Part shown: positions 1 through 8,307 of the stretch, piece by piece
How positions within the stretch are numbered: position 1 is the first letter of the stretch
Layout: the number at the start of each line of letters is the position of its first letter
Origin: Erythrobacter sp. AP23
GTDB taxonomy: Bacteria; Pseudomonadota; Alphaproteobacteria; Sphingomonadales; Sphingomonadaceae
Length of the DNA stretch: 64,000 nt
NCBI RefSeq assembly: GCF_001542855.1
Contig: NZ_LNBY01000020.1
Location: forward strand, 145,288 to 209,287
Reading direction: 5' to 3'
Made by a program: the position numbers and the translations under genes
Notes under the pieces: generated by a model
Databases searched by the model: none
Told to the model about the DNA's origin: nothing
Seen by the model: only the letters and a program-made list of their open reading frames with translations

Positions 1-1877
1 CCGAACAGCAGGGCGACGATCCGGGCCACCCAGCCATTCGGTGCGGGCATCTGCCCTCGGGAGGGCGTCGGCGAAGGGCAGGCGAGGCAATAGGCCTGCG
101 CTCCCTTCGCGTCGAGCAAGCGCTCCGCATCCGACGCGATTTGCGCGACCACCGCAGACTGCCCGCGTGCCATATGCGCAATGACATCGCCGCCGGAACC
201 GGCTTCCTCGCCATCGCCGATCAACCATTGGCGCAGCAGCGTATCGTAAGTCGACGGCTGGGTGCCAAGGTATTGGATGTGCCAATCGGTGCCCAGCCCG
301 GCCTGTCCGGCGGTCCAGGCGAGTGCCTCTTCCATGCCGCCATATTCGTCGACCAGGCGCAGCTGGCGGGCGGTGCCACCATCCCAGACGCGGCCCTGCG
401 CTACGGCATCGACCTGTGCGCGGGTCATGTCGCGCGCTGCGCCGACGCGCACGAGGAAATCCTCGTAACCGTCCTCGATGAAAGCCTGTACCAGCGCGTC
501 GGTTTCCGGGGTCAAGCCACCGACGAGATCCGGCTGGCCCGACAGCGGCGTGGTGCGTACGCCATCGCTGGTCACGCCCACCATGGCGGCTGTCTGCTCG
601 AACGTCGGAATGACTGCGAAAATGCCGATCGAACCAGTGATAGTCTCGGGCTCGGCGAAGATGCGGTCGGCGGGGGTGGACACCCAATAGCCGCCGCTTG
701 CCGCGACATTGGCCATCGAGACCGCTACCGGGATATCGCGCGCCTTGTGCCGCAGGATCGCCTCTCGGATCAGCTCGCTCGCCAGAACCGAGCCGCCGGG
801 AGAATCGACTCGCACGACCAGCCCCGCCAGGTCGTCGTCGAGCGCTTCGTCCAGCAATTCGGCAATGCGATCACCCCCGGCGACGCCCGGACCGGCATCG
901 CCATCGACGATTTCGCCCGCCACGGTGATGACGCCGATCGGCTTGCCCGAGGTCGGAAGCGGCTTGTCTTCCAGCCAGGCGGCCAATTCGGTGTGCGGAT
1001 AGGCGTTGGGGCCCTCGCTCCAATCGTCCTCGCCGACCAGCTCGACCACGCGCTTTTCGAAATCGGCACGGCTGCCCAGCTTGTCGACCAGCCCGGCTTG
1101 CAAGGCGGCGCTGGCAAGATCGCCGCGAGCAGCCGCAACCCACTCGACCGGTTGCGTGGTGACACGCTCGATATCCGCCGCGGGCCGGGCCTTCTTCAGG
1201 TTCGCGCGATACTCCTCCCAAAGCGTGTCGTAGAGCGCACGGGCGTTTTCGCGCGCGGCTTCGGACATGCCGCTGCGGCTGAAGGGTTCGACCGCGCTCT
1301 TGTATTCGCCGACCTTGTAGACGCGCGCATTGACCTGAAGCTTCTCGAGCAGGCCGGCATAATAGAGCCGCTCACCGCCAGGGCCTGTGACGACCGCGCC
1401 GCCCAGGGGATTGACCCAGACCTCGCTTGCATGCACGGCGAGCAGCATGCCATCGTCGGTATAGGCGGTGGCATAGGCAAGTACCGGCTTTTCGGCAGCC
1501 CGTACGCGGTCGAGCGCTTCGCCGATTTCCTGCATATGGACCTGCCCGCCGCCGAGAAAGCGATCGAGGTCGAGCACCACCGCGGAAATTCTCTCGTCCT
1601 TCGCCGCCTCGTCGAGCGCGTGGACGAGGTCGCGCGCCTGGTATTCGCCCATCGGCGTCTGCCGCGACAGCAGGGCCTCGATGGGATCGATCTCGGTACG
1701 CTCTTCGACTACGATGCCGTCGAGTTCGAGCAGCAGTGCCCCGTCGCGAACTGCCGCCGGGCTCGGCCGCGCGGTCAGCACGGCGAATAGCGCGGCAAAG
1801 AACAGCAGCATGAAGACGAGCACCAGCCCATCCTTGATGCCCACGAGCAGGCGCCACACTTTCCCGGCGAATTTCAT
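1..1877 (-). CDS. sppA: Signal peptide peptidase SppA, 67K type (3' end outside window)
   Basis: Membrane-anchored serine protease that degrades leftover signal peptides in the inner membrane, facing the periplasm. One N-terminal membrane segment lies at about residues 15-36. The catalytic Lys is K193 in the motif GEYKSAVEPF (codon 1299-1301), and the nucleophile is S394 in AASGGYW (codon 696-698). These match the Lys/Ser dyad of the tandem-domain E. coli enzyme. 625 codons are present without a stop, so the gene runs off the left edge close to its expected end. The ATG at 1877 follows an AGGAG-like site. It diverges from pyrB with about 100 bp between them. The family call is secure. Confidence 0.93.
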   Translation of the reverse strand, partial: MKFAGKVWRLLVGIKDGLVLVFMLLFFAALFAVLTARPSPAAVRDGALLLELDGIVVEERTEIDPIEALLSRQTPMGEYQARDLVHALDEAAKDERISAVVLDLDRFLGGGQVHMQEIGEALDRVRAAEKPVLAYATAYTDDGMLLAVHASEVWVNPLGGAVVTGPGGERLYYAGLLEKLQVNARVYKVGEYKSAVEPFSRSGMSEAARENARALYDTLWEEYRANLKKARPAADIERVTTQPVEWVAAARGDLASAALQAGLVDKLGSRADFEKRVVELVGEDDWSEGPNAYPHTELAAWLEDKPLPTSGKPIGVITVAGEIVDGDAGPGVAGGDRIAELLDEALDDDLAGLVVRVDSPGGSVLASELIREAILRHKARDIPVAVSMANVAASGGYWVSTPADRIFAEPETITGSIGIFAVIPTFEQTAAMVGVTSDGVRTTPLSGQPDLVGGLTPETDALVQAFIEDGYEDFLVRVGAARDMTRAQVDAVAQGRVWDGGTARQLRLVDEYGGMEEALAWTAGQAGLGTDWHIQYLGTQPSTYDTLLRQWLIGDGEEAGSGGDVIAHMARGQSAVVAQIASDAERLLDAKGAQAYCLACPSPTPSRGQMPAPNGWVARIVALLF

Positions 1878-1979
1878 GCGTCAAATCTCCTGTTGTTCCC
1901 GAGTTAGGGAAGCAAGCACCGCATTGCCACTGGAAAGCGCTTGAGCGCCTCATCCGGGTCGACTAAGGGCGTGGCCTCA

Positions 1980-3005
1980 ATGACATCGACGGAATCCTCG
2001 CCCCATGCGGCCCGTTATCCGGCGGGTGCGCTCGCATTCCCGCACCGCGACCTGATCGGCATCGGCCAGCTCGAGCGGCATGAAATTCTCTTCCTGCTCG
2101 ACGAAGCGGAGCGATGGGTCGCCCTGAATCGCCAGGCCGACAAGCATGAGAACCTGCTTTCCGGCCTTACGGTCATCAATGCCTTCTTCGAGAATTCGAC
2201 GCGCACGCTGCTGAGTTTCGAGATCGCGGGCAAGCGGCTGGGCGCGGACGTGGTGAACATGCACGCCGCGCAATCGAGCGTGAAGAAGGGCGAGACGCTG
2301 ATCGACACGGCGATCACGCTCAACGCCATGCGCGCCGATGCGATCGTCATCCGGCACGGGTCGAGCGGCGCGACGCAGCTGATCGCGGACAAGGTGGATT
2401 GCCCGGTGCTCAATGCGGGCGACGGCCAGCACGAGCACCCCACGCAGGCGTTGCTCGATGCGCTGGCGCTGCGTCATGCCCTGCGCGATCGCGGGCAAGC
2501 GGCCGAGGACTTTACCGGCCTCAAAATCGTGATCTGCGGCGACATCCTGCACAGCCGCGTCGCGCGTTCCAACCTGCTGTGCCTGCAGGCGCTCGGCGCT
2601 ACCGTGCGTTTGTGTGCGCCGCCCGCGCTCATGCCTATTGGGATCGAAGCCATGGGCGCCGAGGTATTCCACGATTTCGACGCCGCGCTCGACGGCGCGG
2701 ATGTGGTTATGATGCTGCGCTTGCAGACCGAGCGTATGAGCGGACAGTTCATCCCCTCGGCGCGCGAATATCACCACCTCTACGGCCTCACGAAAAAGCG
2801 ACTGAACAGAGCGGCCGAGGATGCGCTCGTCATGCACCCCGGCCCGATGAATCGCGGAGTCGAGATCGACAGCGAAGTCGCCGACATGATCGACCGTTCC
2901 ATTATTACGAGGCAGGTCGAGATGGGAGTGGCGATCCGCATGGTGGCACTCGATATCCTCACTCGCCGCGCCCGCGGTGTCGAGGGCTGGGGAGCAGCGG
3001 CATGA
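1980..3005 (+). CDS. pyrB: Aspartate carbamoyltransferase catalytic subunit
   Basis: Catalyses condensation of carbamoyl phosphate with aspartate, the first committed step of pyrimidine synthesis, in the cytoplasm. The translation has the carbamoyl-phosphate loop STRT at residues 73-76 in [11 protein letters not shown], and the HPTQ motif in [12 protein letters not shown]. Its length of 341 residues is slightly longer than the usual 310 because of an N-terminal extension. ATG 1980 was chosen over an in-frame codon at 1941 because it sits close to the conserved start of the fold. The stop overlaps the start of the next gene as ATGA, so translation of the two is probably coupled. No pyrI regulatory subunit is next to it. 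Confidence 0.95.
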   Translation: MTSTESSPHAARYPAGALAFPHRDLIGIGQLERHEILFLLDEAERWVALNRQADKHENLLSGLTVINAFFENSTRTLLSFEIAGKRLGADVVNMHAAQSSVKKGETLIDTAITLNAMRADAIVIRHGSSGATQLIADKVDCPVLNAGDGQHEHPTQALLDALALRHALRDRGQAAEDFTGLKIVICGDILHSRVARSNLLCLQALGATVRLCAPPALMPIGIEAMGAEVFHDFDAALDGADVVMMLRLQTERMSGQFIPSAREYHHLYGLTKKRLNRAAEDALVMHPGPMNRGVEIDSEVADMIDRSIITRQVEMGVAIRMVALDILTRRARGVEGWGAAA

Positions 3006-4231
3006 AGCAGCAGCGTCCCCTGGCGATTACCGGCGGAAGACTGATCACGCCCGACGGCCCGCGCGATGCGACATTGCGGCTGGTCGACGGGCGTATCGAT
3101 GCTCTGGGGCAAGAACCGCGGGACGGCGATGACATCGTCGATGCCAAGGGCCACCTTGTCGCCCCGGGGCTCGTCGATCTCGGCGTATTCGCGATCGACA
3201 AACCTGCTTTCCATTTCGGCGGGATCACACGCGCGGCACTGATGCCCGACCAGTCGCCGCCTTTGGACCTGCCCAGTCGCGTGTCCTATATCGCTAAAAG
3301 CGGCAAACCCGATTTCTGGGTCCATCCGCTGGCTGCCGCATCGCGCGGTTTGCAAGGGCGCGAGATCGCCGAACTGGCCTTGATGCGCGAGGCCGGTGCG
3401 CGCGGGATCGCCACCGGGCGGCAATGGATTGCGGATTCGGGCGTCATGCTGCGTCTTTTGCAATATGCAGCGATGCTCGATCTTGTCGTCTTCGCCCATG
3501 CGGAGGACGCGACGCTGGTTGCCGGTGCGGTGGCGACCGCGGGCGAGATTGCTACGCGCAGGGGCCTGCCGAGTGCCCCGGCCCAAGCCGAGGCGATCGC
3601 GCTGACGCGCGATATCGCGCTTGCCGAAATGGCCGGGGCGCGCATTCACTTTCGCCAGGTAACGACGAGGGCGGGACTGGACATCGTCCGGAGCGCAAAA
3701 GCGCGCGGCGTGAAGGTGACCTGCGGTATTACCCCGGCGCATTTCATGCTGTCCGATCTCGCTACCGTCGATTTCCGCACCTTTGCGCGACTGTCTCCGC
3801 CGCTGCGCAGCGAGCCTGACCGGCAGGCAGTACGCGAGGCGATCGCCGATGGGACGATCGATGTCGTCGCCAGTGGCCACGATCCGCGCGGGCCGGAGGA
3901 CAAGCGCTTGCCGTTCTCCGATGCCCAGCCGGGCATGGCAGGAGCGGAAACGCTGCTTGCCATGGTCCTGTCGCTGGTGCGCGACGAGCTGATCGACGTG
4001 CAGCGCGCCTTCGAACTGGTGGCGACGGCCCCGGCGCGCATTCTCGGAGTCGAGGCGGGTGCGATCGCCAGCGGCTTCGAAGCAGACATCGCCATCGTCG
4101 ATCCCGACAAGCCCTGGGTCATCCAGAGCGCCAGGATGGAAGCGACTGCCGGCAATACGCCGTTCGACGGCCAGCCCACCCAGGGCCGCGTTACGATGCT
4201 CTACAAGGGCGGGATGCGCATCAACCCCTAG
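3002..4231 (+). CDS. Dihydroorotase-like protein lacking metal ligands (PyrC'/PyrX type)
   Basis: Amidohydrolase-fold protein of 409 residues in an operon with pyrB (4-base overlap). It aligns with class I dihydroorotase ([11 protein letters not shown] start, [37 protein letters not shown]). However, the metal-binding DxHxH is replaced by D59-L-G61-V-F63, TPxH by TPAH, and the DHAPH Asp by SGHDP. In Pseudomonas a dead dihydroorotase homologue is a structural part of the aspartate carbamoyltransferase complex, and the same role is inferred here. An active pyrC should then exist elsewhere in the genome. Annotation as a working dihydroorotase would probably be wrong. Confidence 0.85.
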   Translation: MKQQRPLAITGGRLITPDGPRDATLRLVDGRIDALGQEPRDGDDIVDAKGHLVAPGLVDLGVFAIDKPAFHFGGITRAALMPDQSPPLDLPSRVSYIAKSGKPDFWVHPLAAASRGLQGREIAELALMREAGARGIATGRQWIADSGVMLRLLQYAAMLDLVVFAHAEDATLVAGAVATAGEIATRRGLPSAPAQAEAIALTRDIALAEMAGARIHFRQVTTRAGLDIVRSAKARGVKVTCGITPAHFMLSDLATVDFRTFARLSPPLRSEPDRQAVREAIADGTIDVVASGHDPRGPEDKRLPFSDAQPGMAGAETLLAMVLSLVRDELIDVQRAFELVATAPARILGVEAGAIASGFEADIAIVDPDKPWVIQSARMEATAGNTPFDGQPTQGRVTMLYKGGMRINP

Positions 4232-4241
4232 CGAAGCGAAA

Positions 4242-4270
4242 GACCCCACCCGGATCGTCCGGACGGGGTC
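4242..4270. terminator. Hairpin between convergent genes
   Basis: GACCCC...GGGGTC arms with an inner CCGGA/TCCGG stem lie between the pyrC-like stop at 4231 and the SPOR lipoprotein stop at 4298. On the minus strand the stem is followed by a short TTT. It is a likely terminator for the minus-strand gene and possibly for both. There is no strong U-tract. Confidence 0.5.
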
Positions 4271-4297
4271 GCTCGATGGTACGGTTGGGTGCGCCTG

Positions 4298-5611
4298 TTA
4301 GCGCGCTGCGACCCGTACGTCGTTTCTGACTACGTCGATGGCGCCCGGCAGCGGGCGCGACGAGGCATACGCGATGCAGCCGCCTCCCTTGCCCTTGACC
4401 GAGCGACACATCGATTGCGCGTCCGACTTGGCGTAGCCGGCTGCGGCCACACGGTAATAGATCTTGCCGTTGACGCGCGCCTTGGTGATCACGCGCTCGG
4501 CATCGCCGAGTTCGGGATACCGCTTCCGGAATGTCTTCCAGGCTTCGTGGGCGTCCGACATCGAAAAGAACGAGCCCAACTGGACATTGTAGTCGCCGCC
4601 GCGAGCGCGGTTGGCTGGCGTCGCCGCACCGACCACGCGCGGGGCAACCGGCTCGCGTGCCTTGGCGGGGGTTTCCTGGACCACTTCGTTCGACACGAAA
4701 CGCACGCTGTCGGTGGCCGGGGCGATGCTCGCATCGGCCAGAGCCGCATCCGCGCTGTCATCTGCGGCGGGGGCAGTGGCCACGGGCGGGAGCTCCTGCG
4801 CCAGTGCGAAATCGGTCATCCGCGCCTCGGCGACCGGCGCAAGTTCGTCGATTTCCTGCGCGGCGAGCATATCGACGCTGGGATGGTTGGACAGGGCGAG
4901 CATCTGCGGCTGGCCCGGATCGACTTGCGGCATGACGCCGAGGAGGCTGGCTACGCGTCTGGTGAAAGCCTCCGGACGGATCATCGCCGCCCATTCGGCC
5001 ATGCGATCTCCGACTTCGCCGGCCGGAACGTCTTCCGCCGCCATGACGCGCGCGGCACGCCAATTACCCGTCAGGGCGTAGGCATAAGCGAGATTCTGGC
5101 GGACTTTCGCGGTGTTCTGGCCTGCGCGAAGAGCATTGCTCAGGACATGGACGCCCCGGTCGGGGTGGCCGGCAAGGGCAATGGCGAGCCCGAAATCGGC
5201 CGGATCGAGCGCGGTCTCGAACTCTGCGAGCGTGCCCAGAGCGCCGGGTTGGTCGCCGATCGCGATCTGCGCAAGTGCATAGCTGATGACGGTTCGGGGC
5301 GCGGTATCGCCCAGTTCGATCGCTTCGGCGAAGGTCGTGGCGGCAGAAGCAAAGCGCCCATCCTCCAGATAGGCATTGCCCAGCAGCGTGCGCGTATAGG
5401 CATCCCGCGGGTTGGCGAGCACGGCTGCTTCGGCATGCTGCACGGCCTTAGACGCCTTGCCCTTGGCGAGCGCCTTCTCCGCATGCTCGGCCGAATAGGC
5501 ATGGCTTGGCGCGACCTTGCCGGTGCACGCGGTAAGCGCGGTGGTCGCCAGCGCCGTGGTGACGGCGAGCTGGACGAACCGCTTGTTCCTTGCTTTCGTC
5601 TCGGTGCTCAT
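4298..5611 (-). CDS. TPR and SPOR-domain lipoprotein
   Basis: Predicted lipoprotein of 437 residues. A short basic N-terminus and hydrophobic stretch end in the lipobox LTAC with C29. Residues about 35-230 contain TPR-like helices (EHAEKALAKGKASKAVQHAEAA... pattern). A proline/alanine-rich linker follows, then a C-terminal SPOR domain at about 338-415 (YNVQLGSF, YYRVAAAGY). SPOR domains bind denuded septal peptidoglycan, so a role at the division site or cell wall is inferred. A good AAGGGGG ribosome site precedes ATG 5611. It is the last gene of a minus-strand group with parA. A second SPOR protein lies on the far side of parA at 7135. Confidence 0.85.
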   Translation of the reverse strand: MSTETKARNKRFVQLAVTTALATTALTACTGKVAPSHAYSAEHAEKALAKGKASKAVQHAEAAVLANPRDAYTRTLLGNAYLEDGRFASAATTFAEAIELGDTAPRTVISYALAQIAIGDQPGALGTLAEFETALDPADFGLAIALAGHPDRGVHVLSNALRAGQNTAKVRQNLAYAYALTGNWRAARVMAAEDVPAGEVGDRMAEWAAMIRPEAFTRRVASLLGVMPQVDPGQPQMLALSNHPSVDMLAAQEIDELAPVAEARMTDFALAQELPPVATAPAADDSADAALADASIAPATDSVRFVSNEVVQETPAKAREPVAPRVVGAATPANRARGGDYNVQLGSFFSMSDAHEAWKTFRKRYPELGDAERVITKARVNGKIYYRVAAAGYAKSDAQSMCRSVKGKGGGCIAYASSRPLPGAIDVVRNDVRVAAR

Positions 5612-5648
5612 TCTTACCCCCTTGAAGGCGATCCCACGTCGTTAAAGT

Positions 5649-6161
5649 CTAGTTCTTGCCGCGCTGGACCTGGGCAGCGAGGCTGGCGATTTCCGGCATT
5701 TCGGCGAGCAGCGCGTCCAGCGCGTCGGTCACCAATTGCTGTGCGCTGCGCCCGCGCACGGTACAGGCGAGGCGCAGCATAAGATGGCGTTCCTGATCGA
5801 GCCGCAGCGTGAAGGCTGCCCGCTTGCCCTGCGCGGCAGCGGGCTTGCGCGCCACCGGCTTCGACTGGGCGGGCTTTTCGAGTTGTGCCTGGATCTTGGT
5901 CAGAGATTCGCGCACCTGGTTGGGTGCAGCGGTCTCGTTGGCTGCGGATGGCGCGAGCGCCACGACTTTCTCCTCGGACGGCTTCGGCGATCCTTGCTCG
6001 TCGTCGCCCATGTCGTTCCAGCCGAGGTCCTCGAGATTGGCGGCCGCTTCCTTGCCATCGACCGGGCCGACGATACCCGACTGCGGGCGCATGGCAGGCT
6101 TCGCGCCGCCCTTGCGCGCGAGCAGGGTCGAGGAAAGCGAGGCGAAATTGGCGTCAGACAT
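5649..6161 (-). CDS. Conserved ParA-associated protein with ribbon-helix-helix-like C-terminus
   Basis: A 170-residue soluble protein encoded 24 bp downstream of parA. Residues 1-105 are low-complexity and probably disordered (Ala, Pro, Glu, Lys). Residues about 110-165 (AAFTLRLDQERHLMLRLA, then RSAQQLVTDALDALLAEM) have the strand-helix-helix pattern of ribbon-helix-helix proteins. Such small partners often tell a ParA ATPase where to act (ParB/ParG-like, or McdB-like for cargo positioning). Which applies here cannot be told from sequence. No parB is nearby. The function is inferred from position and fold pattern only. Confidence 0.65.
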   Translation of the reverse strand: MSDANFASLSSTLLARKGGAKPAMRPQSGIVGPVDGKEAAANLEDLGWNDMGDDEQGSPKPSEEKVVALAPSAANETAAPNQVRESLTKIQAQLEKPAQSKPVARKPAAAQGKRAAFTLRLDQERHLMLRLACTVRGRSAQQLVTDALDALLAEMPEIASLAAQVQRGKN

Positions 6162-6185
6162 TCGGCAGTCTCCGCCCTTCCACTA

Positions 6186-6902
6186 CTACTGCGCCACGCG
6201 GCGACCGAAGCCACCGGCGGGACGATGGACGCCCGGCATCGCGGATTGCGATTGGGGCGCGGCGAAGACCGTGCGACGGAAATTCTTTTCCAAACGGTCG
6301 GCGATATATTTCCACAGCGCGGTGACTTCGGCGGCGCTTCGGCTTTCGGGGTCGACTTCCATCACCGTGCGGCCATCGATCATCGAGGCGGCGAAATCGG
6401 TGCGATGGTGGAGCGTGATCGGGGCGACCGTGCCATGCTGAGACAGCGCGACTGCGGCTTCCGAGGTGATCTTGGCCTTCGGCGTCGCGGCGTTGACGAC
6501 GAACACCAGCGGCTTTCCGGCCCTCTCGCACAAATCGACCGTGGCGCCGACGGCGCGCAAATCATGGGGGCTGGGGCGCGTGGGGACGACGATTAGCTCG
6601 GCAACCGAGATGACCGACTGGATCGCCATCGTGATGGCGGGCGGCGTATCGATGACGGCCAGCTTGAATCCTTGCTGGCGCAGTATGGCAAGGTCGGAGG
6701 CGAGGCGAGCGACGGTTGTCTGGGCGAAAGCGGGATACTCGTCCTCGCGCTCGTTCCACCAGTCGGCGAGCGAGCCCTGCGGATCGATGTCGATCAGGAC
6801 GACCGGCCCCGCGCCGGCGCGCTGCGCCTGGACGGCCAGATGTCCCGAGAGCGTGGTCTTGCCCGATCCACCCTTCTGCGATGCCAATGCCAGTACACGC
6901 AA
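6186..6902 (-). CDS. Orphan ParA/MinD-family ATPase
   Basis: P-loop ATPase of 238 residues. The deviant Walker A is QKGGSGKTT at about 9-17, followed by IDIDPQGS at about 37-44 and the Walker B-like LAVIDTPPA. These are typical of ParA proteins that form gradients on the nucleoid or membrane. The best start is TTG at 6902, preceded by GGGGGACC; a longer frame reading back to 7319 has no family-like sequence before this point. It is not beside parB, dnaA or gid genes, so it is unlikely to be the main chromosome partition ParA. The neighbours are two SPOR-domain genes and a small putative partner, which suggests positioning of an envelope or division component. Confidence 0.85.
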   Translation of the reverse strand: MRVLALASQKGGSGKTTLSGHLAVQAQRAGAGPVVLIDIDPQGSLADWWNEREDEYPAFAQTTVARLASDLAILRQQGFKLAVIDTPPAITMAIQSVISVAELIVVPTRPSPHDLRAVGATVDLCERAGKPLVFVVNAATPKAKITSEAAVALSQHGTVAPITLHHRTDFAASMIDGRTVMEVDPESRSAAEVTALWKYIADRLEKNFRRTVFAAPQSQSAMPGVHRPAGGFGRRVAQ

Positions 6903-6989
6903 GACTTGGTCCCCCTGGTTTGCGCCGGAGTCGATTTCATCTTCGCCGCAAGCGAATGCAGCGATCTTGCCATGGCAATCGCAGACTAC

Positions 6990-7002
6990 CCCTAATTTAG
7001 GG
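6990..7002. promoter_or_regulatory. Small palindrome between parA and the Sel1-SPOR gene
   Basis: CCCTAA-T-TTAGGG is a perfect 6-bp inverted repeat in the 232-bp divergent region. It lies about 90 bp from the parA start and 130 bp from the SPOR gene start. It could be an operator, for example for the ribbon-helix-helix partner, or chance. Confidence 0.25.
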
Positions 7003-7134
7003 TTAATCCGCGGCGGCTCCGGGACGGTGTGAATCGGGCCGGAACGGCAGCAACACTTTGCTAACGACCGATTTACTATAGGATGCACCCAATCCGGCGC
7101 GCTCCGGCGTGCCGCTGCACGGGAAGGAATGGCA

Positions 7135-8247
7135 ATGCGACTATGGGCGAAAGCGGCATGGATGGCGGGCGCGATGGCGTCACTGTGCCTTGTCTCGTCG
7201 CCGGCGCGGGCCGACGTCAAGGCAGGGGTGGATGCCTGGACAAGCGGCGATTTCGCGACCGCGGTGCGCGAATGGGCAGGGCCTGCCGCGCAAGGCGATC
7301 CCGACGCGCAGTTCAACATGGCGCAGGCCTATCGTCTCGGGCGCGGGGTCGATACGGATCTCGAACAGGCCGAAGCACTTTATGCCAGGGCAGCGGCACA
7401 GGGGCACGTCAAGGCGGCCGACAATTACGGATTGCTGCTGTTCCAGCGCGGCGCGCGCGAGGAAGCCATGCCTTATGTTGCGGCAGCCGCCACGCGCGGC
7501 GATCCGCGGGCGCAGTATCTTCTCGGCATCGCGCATTTCAATGGCGATCTCGTGGAGAAGGACTGGCGACGGGCCTATGCCTTGCTGACACTGGCCAATT
7601 CGGCGGGCCTGCCGCAGGCCCGCGGCGCGCTGGCACAGATGGACCAATATATTTCCCTCGAGGATCGTCAGGCGGCCCAGCCGCTTGCCGCATCGCTCAA
7701 ATCGGAAGCCGAAGCCGCGCGCGCGCGCCAGCTTGCCGCGGTCGACCTTGCGCTGGGCACCGACGCGCCGGCGGGGCCCGTGGTCACTGCGCCGCAGCAG
7801 CCGCCCGTGGCGCGGCCTGCGGGAACGCCGCGTGTATCCGGCAATGCACCGCCTGCGAGCACTGCGGGGGCGGACTTCACCATCCCTACCCCTACGCCTG
7901 CCCCGACGGTCGTAGCGCGGCGTGAGGAGGAGGCGCTTTCGCGCGCGGCGGTGGCGGTTTCGAATTCGCCGCCCGCCGTCAGCGCTGCGCCCGCACCGGC
8001 AACGCGCGTTGCTGCTTCGACGGGACCGTGGAAGGTCCAGCTTGGCGCCTTCGGTATTGCCGGCAATGCCCAGCGGCTGTGGAGCCGGCTGGAGGATCGA
8101 GCCGAGATCGCCGGACGTACGCGCCTGCTGGTTCCGGCGGGCAGGCTGACGAAGCTGCTTGCGGGCGGCTATGCCACGCGCGACGAGGCCAGCGCGGCCT
8201 GCGCTTCGCTCAAGCGCAGTGGCCAGGAATGCATCGTGACTCGTTAG
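7135..8247 (+). CDS. Secreted Sel1-repeat and SPOR-domain protein
   Basis: A 370-residue exported protein. The signal peptide covers residues 1 to about 27, ending ARA. Sel1/TPR-like repeats span about 35-180 (DAQFNMAQAYRLGRGV, AQYLLGIAHFNGDL), a Pro/Ala-rich linker follows, and a SPOR domain lies at about 290-368 (WKVQLGAFG, AGGYATRDEA). It probably binds septal peptidoglycan in the periplasm. ATG 7135 is preferred to ATG 7129, because GGAAGG lies only one base before the first but at normal spacing from the second. It diverges from parA and mirrors the SPOR lipoprotein at 4298. The exact role is unknown. Confidence 0.85.
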   Translation: MRLWAKAAWMAGAMASLCLVSSPARADVKAGVDAWTSGDFATAVREWAGPAAQGDPDAQFNMAQAYRLGRGVDTDLEQAEALYARAAAQGHVKAADNYGLLLFQRGAREEAMPYVAAAATRGDPRAQYLLGIAHFNGDLVEKDWRRAYALLTLANSAGLPQARGALAQMDQYISLEDRQAAQPLAASLKSEAEAARARQLAAVDLALGTDAPAGPVVTAPQQPPVARPAGTPRVSGNAPPASTAGADFTIPTPTPAPTVVARREEEALSRAAVAVSNSPPAVSAAPAPATRVAASTGPWKVQLGAFGIAGNAQRLWSRLEDRAEIAGRTRLLVPAGRLTKLLAGGYATRDEASAACASLKRSGQECIVTR

Positions 8248-8307
8248 GCCAAGTCACTTGGCAATGTGACTGGCTGTGCTAGTGCGGCGATACGCAGGGA
8301 GGTCCGC

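Noticed and set aside
141..1790. Long plus-strand open frame (549 codons) opposite sppA
   Set aside because: It is the complement of a clear SppA coding sequence; its translation is Arg/Gly/Ala-rich without domain or ribosome site.
2399..3001. Upstream extension of the dihydroorotase-like frame over pyrB
   Set aside because: Lies entirely within pyrB in another frame; the ATG at 3002 gives the family start and the usual overlap.
6186..7319. Longer ParA frame starting near 7319
   Set aside because: The extra 139 codons overlap the divergent SPOR gene and promoter region and lack ParA similarity; TTG 6902 has a good ribosome site.
7083..7925. Plus-strand frame overlapping the Sel1-SPOR gene
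   Set aside because: Shadow frame; Arg/Gly/Cys-rich and without domains, while the other frame has a signal peptide, Sel1 repeats and a SPOR domain.
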